Source: Candidatus Anoxychlamydiales bacterium
Lineage (GTDB): Bacteria > Chlamydiota > Chlamydiia > Chlamydiales > SM23-39
Assembly (NCBI GenBank): GCA_011064865.1
Contig: JAAKFX010000040.1
Location: 1-12,658 of the forward strand
Reading direction: 5' to 3'
DNA: 12,658 nucleotides
Shown here: piece by piece, positions 1 to 5,845 of the stretch
Layout: every line of letters starts with the position of its first letter
How positions within the stretch are numbered: the stretch's first letter is position 1
Program-made: the position numbers and the translations under genes
Notes under the pieces: generated by a model
Database searches by the model: none
The model's input: the letters and a program-made list of their open reading frames with translations, nothing else
What the model was told of the DNA's origin: nothing

Positions 1-344
1 TGTCGATGATAAAAAAAATGGGATCGATAAAATCACTTTTGAAAATGGTGCCAGGAATGTCAGCTCTTTCAAATTTAGATCTACCTGAAGGGGAGATGAA
101 AAAAATTGAATCTATTATAAAATCGATGACTCCAAAAGAGAAATTAGAACTTGTAGATATATCTCACTCTAGAAGAAAACGTTTAGCTATGGGAAGTGGA
201 ACTACATTGGACGATGTGAATCGTTTAGTTAAAGGTTTTAGAAGAATTAAACAATTTATGAAAAAAATGCCTACAAAAGGCTTAACTAAAGGCTTATTTA
301 ATATGAATCAAATGAAAAATTTCGGAGGAAATTTATGGCGTTAG
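1..344 (+). CDS. ffh: Signal recognition particle protein Ffh (SRP54), C-terminal M-domain fragment
   Basis: Only the 3' end of the gene lies in the window; the reading frame is open through the left edge (codons start at base 3). Ffh is the GTPase of the signal recognition particle. Its NG domain binds FtsY and its methionine-rich M domain binds the signal peptide and the SRP RNA. What is visible is M domain: many Met residues (KMVPGMSAL, KQFMKKMP, NMNQMKN) and the RNA-binding signature SRRKRLAMGSGTTLDDVNRL, matching the SRKRRIAAGSG block of other Ffh proteins. The gene overlaps the rpsP start by 10 bases and its last codons contain the rpsP Shine-Dalgarno GGAGG, so the two are probably translationally coupled. 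Ffh next to rpsP-trmD-rplS is a widespread arrangement and is also chlamydial. Confidence 0.96.
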   Translation, partial: SMIKKMGSIKSLLKMVPGMSALSNLDLPEGEMKKIESIIKSMTPKEKLELVDISHSRRKRLAMGSGTTLDDVNRLVKGFRRIKQFMKKMPTKGLTKGLFNMNQMKNFGGNLWR

Positions 345-661
345 TGATCAGGCTAAAGAAAATGGGAAGAACCAATCATAAGACATTTCGTTTAGTGGTA
401 CTGGATAAAAGGACTCCACGTGACGGTAAATATTTAGAAATGCTAGGATGGTACAATCCTTTAGAAGAAAAAGCAGAAAAACATCTATTTGTAAAACCAG
501 ATAGAATTGTATTTTGGATGCAAAAAGGTGCACAGCTTTCTGAAAAAGCAAGATTTTTGGTAAAAAAATCAGCTCCTCAAATCATTAAAGATTTGAATGA
601 AAAAAAGCGTTTGAAAAAAGTAAAAACAAAGACTAAAAAAGTAAAAGCAACTAAAAAATAG
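335..661 (+). CDS. rpsP: 30S ribosomal protein bS16
   Basis: A 108-residue small-subunit ribosomal protein that binds 16S rRNA early in 30S assembly. The family N-terminus is clear: VIRLKKMGRTNHKTFRLVV followed by DKRTPRDGKYLEMLGWYNP, with RIVFWMQKGAQLSEKARFLVKK as the second conserved block. The last 20 or so residues are almost all Lys/Thr/Val (KKVKTKTKKVKATKK), a basic tail beyond the roughly 80-residue core, of the type seen in several bS16 proteins. The start at 335 is fixed by GGAGG at 324-328, six bases upstream. It overlaps the end of ffh and lies nine bases before trmD. rimM, often found between rpsP and trmD in other bacteria, is absent. Confidence 0.98.
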   Translation: MALVIRLKKMGRTNHKTFRLVVLDKRTPRDGKYLEMLGWYNPLEEKAEKHLFVKPDRIVFWMQKGAQLSEKARFLVKKSAPQIIKDLNEKKRLKKVKTKTKKVKATKK

Positions 662-670
662 AGAAAGATC

Positions 671-1387
671 ATGAAGTTTGACATATTGTCTTTATTTCCA
701 GAATTTTTTCAAGGACCTTTTGATGTTAGTATTTTGAAAAGAGCTATTGAAAAACAGCTGCTTCAAATAAGACACATTAATATTAGAGATTTTTCAACAG
801 ATAAACATAAAAAAGTTGATGATCGTCCTTTTTCAGGTGGACCTGGAATGGTACTAACTCCCCAACCTTTATGTGACTCTATAAGATCTGTAAAAAAAGA
901 TACCTCGCATGTTATTCATCTCTCTCCACAAGGAAAACCTCTTACTAATAATATCTGTAAAAGACTATCAAATCTTGATCATGTAATTTTAGTATGTGGA
1001 CACTACGAAGGGATAGATCAAAGAGTTATTGATAAAGAAATTGATGAAGAGATATCAATCGGAGATTATATTTTAACAAACGGGGCAATAGCTGCTGTAG
1101 TTTTAATCGATGCTATAAGTCGATTTATACCTGAAGTTTTAGGTAATAGTGAATCTACTACATCAGAGACATTTGAGAAAAATATGTTTGAAGGACCTCA
1201 ATATACACGCCCGGAGGTTTTTGAAGGGATGGCAGTTCCAAAAGAGTTAATATCGGGTAATCACTCGGAGATAGAAAAATTTAAAAAAGAAAAAGCTCTT
1301 ATAAAAATGAAAAAAAGAAGACCTGATTTATATTTTAAATACATGTTAGAAGAGAAACAAAAAAAAGTTAAAAAAGTTACAAGCTAA
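671..1387 (+). CDS. trmD: tRNA (guanine-37-N1)-methyltransferase TrmD
   Basis: This SPOUT-class enzyme methylates G37, next to the anticodon, using S-adenosylmethionine and suppresses +1 frameshifting. The 238 residues are full length for the family and contain the expected blocks in order: DILSLFPEFF (4-13), DDRPFSGGPGMVL (50-62), LSPQGKPL (84-91), CGHYEGIDQRV (109-119), the trefoil-knot segment EISIGDYILTNG (127-138), RFIPEVLG (151-158) and GPQYTRPEVFEGMAVP (175-190). Glu174 sits where E. coli-type enzymes have the catalytic Asp of DCPHYTRP; I recall Glu here in several bacterial lineages, including Chlamydia. The protein ends soon after RRPDLYF with a Lys-rich tail. As I recall it, Chlamydia TrmD carries an extra C-terminal domain that is missing here. 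The start has only a weak GAG-type ribosome site. Confidence 0.97.
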   Translation: MKFDILSLFPEFFQGPFDVSILKRAIEKQLLQIRHINIRDFSTDKHKKVDDRPFSGGPGMVLTPQPLCDSIRSVKKDTSHVIHLSPQGKPLTNNICKRLSNLDHVILVCGHYEGIDQRVIDKEIDEEISIGDYILTNGAIAAVVLIDAISRFIPEVLGNSESTTSETFEKNMFEGPQYTRPEVFEGMAVPKELISGNHSEIEKFKKEKALIKMKKRRPDLYFKYMLEEKQKKVKKVTS

Positions 1388-1399
1388 GGAGATATTCAA

Positions 1400-1960
1400 G
1401 TGAGCGTTCAATTAATTAAAGAATTTGAAAAGAAATATATGAGCAAAAACAAAGTGAACTTTAATATTGGAGATACTATCCGTGTTCATACAAAAATTAT
1501 AGAGGGAGAAAAAGAAAGGATCCAAATATTTACAGGTATTGTAATAGCAATAAAAGGAAAAGGGCTCTCTCAAACTTTTTCTGTATATCGCTCAGCATAT
1601 GGATGCTCTATGGAAAGAGTCTTTTTAATTCATTCTCCAAGAGTTACAAAAATTGAGATTCAAAGAAAAGGAAAAGTTAGAAAATCTAAACTTTACTATC
1701 TAAGAGGCGAGTCTGGCAAAAAAGCAAAAGTAAAAGAGCAGCTATTTAAAAAAGAGAGAGAGAAAGCTCTAGTAGAGCAGTTAGGGACAGAAGCTGTTGA
1801 AGAAGAAGTAAAAGCTCCTGTTGAAGAGAAAAAAGAAGAAGCTAAAGAGAAAGCCAAAGAACCTAAAAAAGAAGAAAAACCAAAAGCAAAAAAAAAGACT
1901 CCTGAAAAGAAACCTAAAGAAGAAAAAAAGCCTAAAAAAGAAGATGAAAAAGAAGAGTAA
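1400..1960 (+). CDS. rplS: 50S ribosomal protein bL19 with long charged C-terminal extension
   Basis: bL19 is a large-subunit protein at the 30S-50S interface. The first ~117 residues are a complete bL19: the N-terminal helix, NFNIGDTIRVHTKIIEGEKE, RIQIFTGIVIAIKGKG, YGCSMERVFLIHSP and KGKVRKSKLYYLRGESGKKAKVKE are all family blocks. The start is GTG at 1400, chosen because AAGGAGA at 1386-1392 lies at good spacing and the family N-terminus begins here. From about residue 118 to 186 the protein continues as a low-complexity Lys/Glu/Pro tail (units such as EEKKEEAKEKAKEPKKEEKP), roughly 68 residues beyond the usual length of 115-120. It is probably disordered; its function is unknown. The gene is twelve bases after trmD, in the same operon. 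Confidence 0.96.
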   Translation: MSVQLIKEFEKKYMSKNKVNFNIGDTIRVHTKIIEGEKERIQIFTGIVIAIKGKGLSQTFSVYRSAYGCSMERVFLIHSPRVTKIEIQRKGKVRKSKLYYLRGESGKKAKVKEQLFKKEREKALVEQLGTEAVEEEVKAPVEEKKEEAKEKAKEPKKEEKPKAKKKTPEKKPKEEKKPKKEDEKEE

Positions 1961-1986
1961 AAGATCTTTTTCTTTATAAAAAATCA

Positions 1987-2487
1987 ATGATTAGTTTGAT
2001 ATCTATCAGTGAGATGGCAAAAAATAAATTCTATGAGGATTTTGTGCCATTTTATGCCCACATGATGGTTGAAAATGAAACTTTCGATAATTACGACAAA
2101 GCATATAAAAATTCGAAAGAACAAATGGATAAGTTTTTTTTTGATGAAAAACTATCAGATCAACAACATCTATATGATATTTACACAGATGATACAAAAA
2201 TAGGATTCATTTGGTTTTCTCAAAAAGCGATGCATGATCCAAATATTGCATGGCTTTGTTGGTTAACTATAGATGAAGAATATAGAAATAAAGGATATGC
2301 AAAAGAGACTATTTTAAAAGTAGAAAATGAATTAAAACAGCTTGGGATAAAAAAAGTTGGTCTAAATGTTTATAAAAAAAATGAACAAGCTTTCAAGCTT
2401 TATAAAAAATTGGGTTATGAAATTAAACTAATGAGAAAAAATCATTCAAATAAAATAGTCAACTATATCATGGAGAAAAATATTTAA
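1987..2487 (+). CDS. GNAT-family N-acetyltransferase
   Basis: A 166-residue protein with the GNAT fold: an N-terminal region beginning ISLISISE with a helical segment FYAHMMVENETF; the strand IGFIWF; the acetyl-CoA pyrophosphate-binding loop in the form R100-N-K-G103-Y-A105 (consensus R/Q-x-x-G-x-G/A); and the C-terminal motif B stretch NEQAFKLYKKLGYE. The N-terminal pattern resembles small single-domain GNATs that acetylate small molecules or N-termini, but the substrate cannot be read from sequence. The start at 1987 keeps the family-like ISLISIS strand; no clear Shine-Dalgarno precedes it. It follows rplS by 26 bases and may be read from the ribosomal operon. It is not part of the core chlamydial order, where I expect rnhB after rplS. 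Confidence 0.85.
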   Translation: MISLISISEMAKNKFYEDFVPFYAHMMVENETFDNYDKAYKNSKEQMDKFFFDEKLSDQQHLYDIYTDDTKIGFIWFSQKAMHDPNIAWLCWLTIDEEYRNKGYAKETILKVENELKQLGIKKVGLNVYKKNEQAFKLYKKLGYEIKLMRKNHSNKIVNYIMEKNI

Positions 2488-2508
2488 CGTATTTAAAAAG
2501 GGGAAAAA

Positions 2509-2871
2509 ATGACTACAAAAGAGATGAAAAAAACAGTTAACAAAGAAGAGACATTTGATCTTTTGGAGATCAGAACTGGAAAAGTAATAAGCGTAGAAGA
2601 TTTCCCTTCAGCACTTAAAAAGTCATATAAGTTAAAGATCGATTTTGGAAAGTTTGGGATAAAACAATCTATCGGCCGCTTCACAAACCATTCTAAAGAT
2701 GAGATTAAAGATAAAATAGTTCTAGGAGTATTGAACTTTGAGCCTAGACAAATAGGCTCTGAAATATCAGAAGTTCTAGTATTGGGTGTGCAATTTCCAA
2801 AAGCTGATAGTGGTGAGGCGACTTTTATAACGCCTGCAATTGATACGAAAATTGGTAAAAAGCTTTTTTAA
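2509..2871 (+). CDS. CsaA-like tRNA-binding domain protein (EMAPII/Trbp OB fold)
   Basis: A 120-residue stand-alone tRNA-binding OB-fold protein. After a 14-residue Lys-rich N-terminus, the blocks FDLLEIRTGKVISVEDFP, KSYKLKIDFGKFGIKQS and VLNFEPRQIGSEISEVLVLG follow, ending in KIGKKLF, closely matching CsaA and YgjH-type proteins, which are homodimers that bind tRNA-like structures and in Bacillus have been described as secretion chaperones. The strong ribosome site AAGGGG at 2498-2503 supports the ATG at 2509. The same fold is fused to the C-terminus of MetRS in this window (residues about 579-681), but that copy has different loop sequences. Its cellular role here is unknown; csaA is used as a family label only. 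Confidence 0.88.
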   Translation: MTTKEMKKTVNKEETFDLLEIRTGKVISVEDFPSALKKSYKLKIDFGKFGIKQSIGRFTNHSKDEIKDKIVLGVLNFEPRQIGSEISEVLVLGVQFPKADSGEATFITPAIDTKIGKKLF

Positions 2872-2888
2872 TTTAATCGATTAAAAAA
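2864..2888. terminator. A/T-only inverted repeat after the CsaA-like gene, possible weak terminator
   Basis: TTTTTTAAT at 2864-2872 and ATTAAAAAA at 2880-2888 can form a perfect 9-bp stem with a 7-base loop. It starts in the last codons of the CsaA-like gene. The stem has no G-C pair, so termination strength is doubtful. Its position between two apparent transcription units is the main support. Confidence 0.3.
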
Positions 2889-2896
2889 ATACTAAT

Positions 2897-2937
2897 CATA
2901 ATTTTAAATAAAAATAAAAAAAATAAGGAAATAAGTT
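2897..2937 (+). promoter_or_regulatory. Leader of first TPR gene, shared with second TPR gene
   Basis: CATAATTTTAA at 2897-2907 lies 41 bases before the first TPR start and recurs at 3976-3986 before the second. CATAAT differs by one base from the -10 consensus TATAAT, but no convincing -35 is visible. The leader ends with the ribosome site AAGGA at 2925-2929, eight bases from the ATG. A promoter is possible; the duplication of the leader is directly visible. Confidence 0.4.
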
Positions 2938-3972
2938 ATGGCAACTAAAACTGCAACAAGTGTTGCTGCAGCAGCATTACAAAGACGATTTGAATTCAGT
3001 GGTGAATTTAGATTACCAGATCAATCTCTACTTGAGCGCTTAAAATCTCTTGCTTACTTAGATCTTGAAACACATGGAAAAATAGTTGTTAATTTTGAAG
3101 CTATTAAAGCAAATGCTACAAAAACTCAGAAAGTTCAAAAGTTATATCAAGAAGCATTAGAATTTTATAAGTTCGGAATGTTCAACTTAGCTTTTGATGT
3201 TTGCAAAAGTGCAATAGATTTAAAAAGTGAAGATCAATTTACAAATTCATTATTAGAAAAGATCTTAGTGAATATTCAAAACAAAAAAGATAAAAACGAT
3301 ATCAGTGAATTATCAGGTAAGGAGAGAGAATTTTATGATGAAATAGCAAAATGGGAACAAGAAATCAGAGATATAAAAAAAGAAAATGAGAGTCTTTCAA
3401 ATGAACAAAAATTAAAAATTTATTCAAGGATAAGTAGTGCTTTTGGTAATTGGGGGCTATTTTTAAAACTTGATGAAAAAAAATATATAAAGGCTTTAGA
3501 AAAATATAAAAAGTCTTTGAGGGCTGATAATATATGCTGTGAGTTGAGCCCAGATGAAGGGAATTTTTATCATAAACATAAATCTGAAGTATTTAACGCT
3601 ATTGGATGTGCATATTTAGATTTAAAGATATATAAAAAGGCTTTGATTTTTTATGAAAAAGCAATAAACCTTTATGAAAAAAATATCGAAGCAAATAAGG
3701 GTAAAAAAGATGCAAATATAGAGAGCCAAACAAAATCTTTGGCTAAAGCATATCAAAATATGGCTCATGTTCATAAAAGACTTGCTGATAAATATAAGGA
3801 AGAAAAAGAATATGAACAAGCTCTAGGTGAATTCGAAACAGGACTGGAAATGCTTAAAATATCTAGAAGCATATACGATAGCAATGACTGTTTAGAATGG
3901 CTTAAATTTTTGTATGAACATGCTCAACATACTGTTTCTAAAATTTTAGAAGCAAATAAAGGAAAAAAATAA
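2938..3972 (+). CDS. TPR-repeat protein, first of a tandem paralogous pair
   Basis: A 344-residue, largely alpha-helical protein that I do not recognise as a named family. It starts MATKTATS and has no signal peptide or membrane segment. A TPR-like helix pair lies at about 64-97 (QKLYQEALEFYKFGMFNLAF), a charged, coiled-coil-prone segment at about 125-160 (GKEREFYDEIAKWEQEIRDI), then TPR-like units near 165-198 (ALEKYKKSLRADN), 218-251 (IGCAYLDLKIYKKALIFYEK) and 266-306 (AYQNMAHVHKRLADKYKEEK, then YEQALGEFETGLEM). TPRs normally mediate protein-protein contact. The gene has its own ribosome site and a leader shared with its neighbour, 46 bases downstream. Residues 1-170 are very similar to the neighbour; the C-terminal TPR part has diverged. 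A regulatory adaptor or secreted host-interacting protein are both possible; sequence alone does not decide. Confidence 0.82.
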   Translation: MATKTATSVAAAALQRRFEFSGEFRLPDQSLLERLKSLAYLDLETHGKIVVNFEAIKANATKTQKVQKLYQEALEFYKFGMFNLAFDVCKSAIDLKSEDQFTNSLLEKILVNIQNKKDKNDISELSGKEREFYDEIAKWEQEIRDIKKENESLSNEQKLKIYSRISSAFGNWGLFLKLDEKKYIKALEKYKKSLRADNICCELSPDEGNFYHKHKSEVFNAIGCAYLDLKIYKKALIFYEKAINLYEKNIEANKGKKDANIESQTKSLAKAYQNMAHVHKRLADKYKEEKEYEQALGEFETGLEMLKISRSIYDSNDCLEWLKFLYEHAQHTVSKILEANKGKK

Positions 3973-3975
3973 CTA

Positions 3976-4018
3976 CATAATTTTAAGTATAAAATACAAA
4001 AAAATAAGGAGAAAATTT
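3976..4018 (+). promoter_or_regulatory. Leader of second TPR gene (duplicated copy)
   Basis: The 46-base gap between the two TPR genes repeats the leader of the first: CATAATTTTAA at 3976-3986, an A-rich stretch, then AAGGAG at 4006-4011 seven bases before the ATG at 4019. The ribosome site is slightly stronger than in the first copy. A -10-like CATAAT is present without a clear -35. The duplication therefore included the 5' untranslated region. Confidence 0.4.
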
Positions 4019-5059
4019 ATGGCAACTAAAACTGCAATAAGTGGTGATACAACAGCATTACAAAGACAATTTGAATTAGGTGAATTTAGATTACCAGATC
4101 AACAGCTACTTAAGCGAGTAAAATCTCTTGAATCATTAGCTCCTGCAACATCAAGATATGGTGAAATAGCTGTTGATTTTGCAGCTGTAAAAGCAAATGC
4201 TACAAAAACTCAGAAAGTTCAAAAGCTATATCAAGAAGCTCAAGAGTTTTACAAGTTTGGGATGTGCAACTTAGCTTTTGATGTTTGCAAAGAGGCTCTA
4301 AATGTAAAAAGTGAAGATCAATTTACAAATTCATTATTAGAAAAGCTCTTAGTGAATATTCAAAGTAAAAAAGATGAAAACGAATCTATAGAATTATCAG
4401 GTAAAGAAAAAGAATTTAATGATCAACTAGTAAAATGTGCACTAGAGATTCGAGAAATAAAAAAGGAAAAAGAGACTCTTTCAAATGAACAAAAATTCAA
4501 AATTTATTCGCGTATTTATGAAGCTTTGTTTCATTGGGGAGTTTTTTTGAATGATAATAATAAATCTAATGATGTTGAGAAATCTATAAGAATAATCAAA
4601 AAATATAAAAAGGCTTTTAATGTAAATGAAATCCTTTTGCAAATTGATTCAAAAAATGTGAATTTCTTGTTACAAAAAGGGCATGTTCAAAATAATATTG
4701 GACTTGGTTATGTGAATTTAAAAAAATATACTAAAGCGATGGCTTTTTATCAAAAAGCTTTAGAGTATTATAATCAAGCAATTGAAATGGATGCAGATAA
4801 AAAATCTGCTGTTTTAGATTCACTTAAAAAAGATCTAGCTCAAACATATCGAAATATTGCAAATATCCATATGATATTTGGAAATGAATTAGTCAATAAA
4901 AAACAATATAAAGACGCTTATAGTGAATATGAAAAAGGTATAGAAATGACTAAAAAATCTCTAGAGATTGATCATGTAGATGAAGTTTTTAAGACACTTG
5001 GAGCTCTTTATACAAAGACTGCGATTGCGATTAGTAAAATTCCTAATGTAAAGAAATAA
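4019..5059 (+). CDS. TPR-repeat protein, second of a tandem paralogous pair
   Basis: A 346-residue paralogue of the preceding gene, beginning MATKTAIS. The N-terminal half shares long identical stretches with it, for example KANATKTQKVQKLYQEA and KSEDQFTNSLLEK; at DNA level, bases 4190-4225 equal 3106-3141 and 4305-4345 equal 3221-3261. TPR-like helix pairs are visible at about 67-100, 222-258 (IGLGYVNLKKYTKAMAFYQK) and 274-318 (TYRNIANIHMIFGNELVNKK, then YKDAYSEYEKGIEM). There is no signal peptide or membrane helix. The C-terminal half aligns with its neighbour only in TPR pattern, and a segment near residues 180-195 (NDNNKSNDVEKSIR) differs by insertion. The function is unknown; it likely binds a different partner from the first copy while sharing an N-terminal role. 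Confidence 0.82.
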   Translation: MATKTAISGDTTALQRQFELGEFRLPDQQLLKRVKSLESLAPATSRYGEIAVDFAAVKANATKTQKVQKLYQEAQEFYKFGMCNLAFDVCKEALNVKSEDQFTNSLLEKLLVNIQSKKDENESIELSGKEKEFNDQLVKCALEIREIKKEKETLSNEQKFKIYSRIYEALFHWGVFLNDNNKSNDVEKSIRIIKKYKKAFNVNEILLQIDSKNVNFLLQKGHVQNNIGLGYVNLKKYTKAMAFYQKALEYYNQAIEMDADKKSAVLDSLKKDLAQTYRNIANIHMIFGNELVNKKQYKDAYSEYEKGIEMTKKSLEIDHVDEVFKTLGALYTKTAIAISKIPNVKK

Positions 5060-5098
5060 AAAAATGGCTAATTGCTTTTAATTTTGAATCAATAATTA

Positions 5099-5123
5099 TT
5101 GTCATAAAAAGATTTTCTATATT
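5099..5123 (+). promoter_or_regulatory. Weak candidate promoter for rnhB
   Basis: TTGTCA at 5099-5104 is one base from the -35 consensus and TATATT at 5118-5123 resembles a -10, but the 13-base spacer is too short for a typical sigma70 promoter. Shifting the -10 to TATTAA at 5120-5125 gives 15 bases. The upstream gap of 94 bases makes a promoter here likely, but its exact position is uncertain. Confidence 0.3.
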
Positions 5124-5126
5124 AAG

Positions 5127-5150
5127 ATGCATACCTAGTACAGGATGCAT
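5127..5150 (+). promoter_or_regulatory. Hairpin enclosing the rnhB ribosome binding site
   Basis: ATGCAT (5127-5132) pairs with ATGCAT (5145-5150), and CCT (5134-5136) with AGG (5142-5144), around an AGTAC loop with one bulged A. The paired AGG and the next A form the AGGA Shine-Dalgarno for the ATG at 5154. The fold would occlude ribosome loading. The same repeat could instead be a protein operator, GATGCAT being present twice (5126-5132 and 5144-5150). Confidence 0.45.
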
Positions 5151-5153
5151 CTG

Positions 5154-5807
5154 ATGAAAAACAAAAAATCTCAAATCTCAAGTAAAGAGAGATATCGAAT
5201 AAACAAACTCAAAGTCTTTGAAAAAGATCTAAAAAAACAGGGTTTTAAAAATATTGCAGGAATAGATGAAGTCGGGATAGGACCATTAGCTGGTCCTGTT
5301 GTTGCGGCTGCTTGTATATTGCCTGATAGATTTATTGTAAAAGGTGTAAATGATTCAAAAAAGTTAACAGAAGATGTCATAGACAGAATTTTTGATGAGC
5401 TAATAAATAACAAAGATGTTATCTATGCTTTGGGTATTGTTGAAGTTAAAATTATCGATCAGATAAATATTCATCAAGCGTCGCTTTTAGCAATGAAACT
5501 CGCTATTCAAAATTTAAAAGTAAAACCTGATTTTTTACTATTTGATGGAAGAAAACATCCGATAATGCCGATGCCATCAGAGGCTATTGTAAAAGGCGAT
5601 TCTCTTTGTGTATCAATTTCTTGTGCATCTATTATTGCAAAGGTAACTAGAGATAGAATTATGAATAATTATCATAAAAAGTTTCCTCTCTATGGATTTA
5701 ATCTACATAAAGGTTATGCAACTGAAAAACATAGAAAAGCTTTAATTGAGCATGGTCCATCTGTTCTGCATAGAAAATCATTTGATCCTGTAAAGATTTT
5801 ATCTTAA
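5154..5807 (+). CDS. rnhB: Ribonuclease HII
   Basis: RNase HII nicks 5' of ribonucleotides misincorporated into DNA and cuts RNA-DNA hybrids. The 217 residues contain the DEDD metal site: D38 and E39 in GIDEVG, D131 in LLFDGRK and D149 in VKGDSLC, followed by CASIIAKVTRD and the C-terminal block HKGYATEKH...HGPSVLHRKSF. I chose the ATG at 5154 because AGGA at 5142-5145 is correctly spaced; an in-frame ATG at 5145 would add three residues (MHL) and lacks a ribosome site. One oddity: the family's GRG motif, which reads the RNA-DNA junction, is GIG here (Ile42, codon ATA at 5277-5279). In Chlamydia, as I recall, rnhB follows rplS directly; here 3.1 kb of accessory genes separate them. Confidence 0.96.
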   Translation: MKNKKSQISSKERYRINKLKVFEKDLKKQGFKNIAGIDEVGIGPLAGPVVAAACILPDRFIVKGVNDSKKLTEDVIDRIFDELINNKDVIYALGIVEVKIIDQINIHQASLLAMKLAIQNLKVKPDFLLFDGRKHPIMPMPSEAIVKGDSLCVSISCASIIAKVTRDRIMNNYHKKFPLYGFNLHKGYATEKHRKALIEHGPSVLHRKSFDPVKILS

Positions 5808-5845
5808 GATATTAGATCTTAAAAGATTAGATCTTAAGCTATTTT
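5801..5845. terminator. 15-bp-period repeats and hairpin between convergent rnhB and DUF2227 gene
   Basis: ATCTTAA occurs at 5801, 5816 and 5831, exactly 15 bases apart, with TTAG ending the first two units. TTAAGAT (5804-5810) pairs with ATCTTAA (5816-5822) over a 5-base loop, and AAGAT (5823-5827) with ATCTT (5831-5835). On the plus strand the block runs into CTATTTTTT. It overlaps the rnhB stop and abuts the stop of the opposing gene, so it may terminate both. The stems are short and AT-rich. Confidence 0.45.

Noticed and set aside
1190..1195. TrmD Glu174 in place of the catalytic Asp as a loss-of-function sign
   Set aside because: Glu at this place is, as I recall, common in other bacterial TrmD proteins, and all other motifs are intact.
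1959..1970. AAAAGATCTTTT palindrome after rplS as a terminator
   Set aside because: The stem has only one type of G-C pair, no loop, and the next gene is 26 bases away in the same direction; too weak to call.
1781..1987. Minus-strand Phe-rich open frame
   Set aside because: It is the antisense of the Lys/Glu codons (AAA/GAA) of the bL19 tail and has no family features or ribosome site.
5090..5101. CAATAATTATTG palindrome upstream of rnhB
   Set aside because: A/T palindromes of this size are expected by chance in such AT-rich DNA, and it does not fit a promoter or gene end.
5145..5153. Alternative rnhB start giving MHL at the N-terminus
   Set aside because: It has no ribosome site of its own, while AGGA at 5142-5145 is well spaced for the ATG at 5154.
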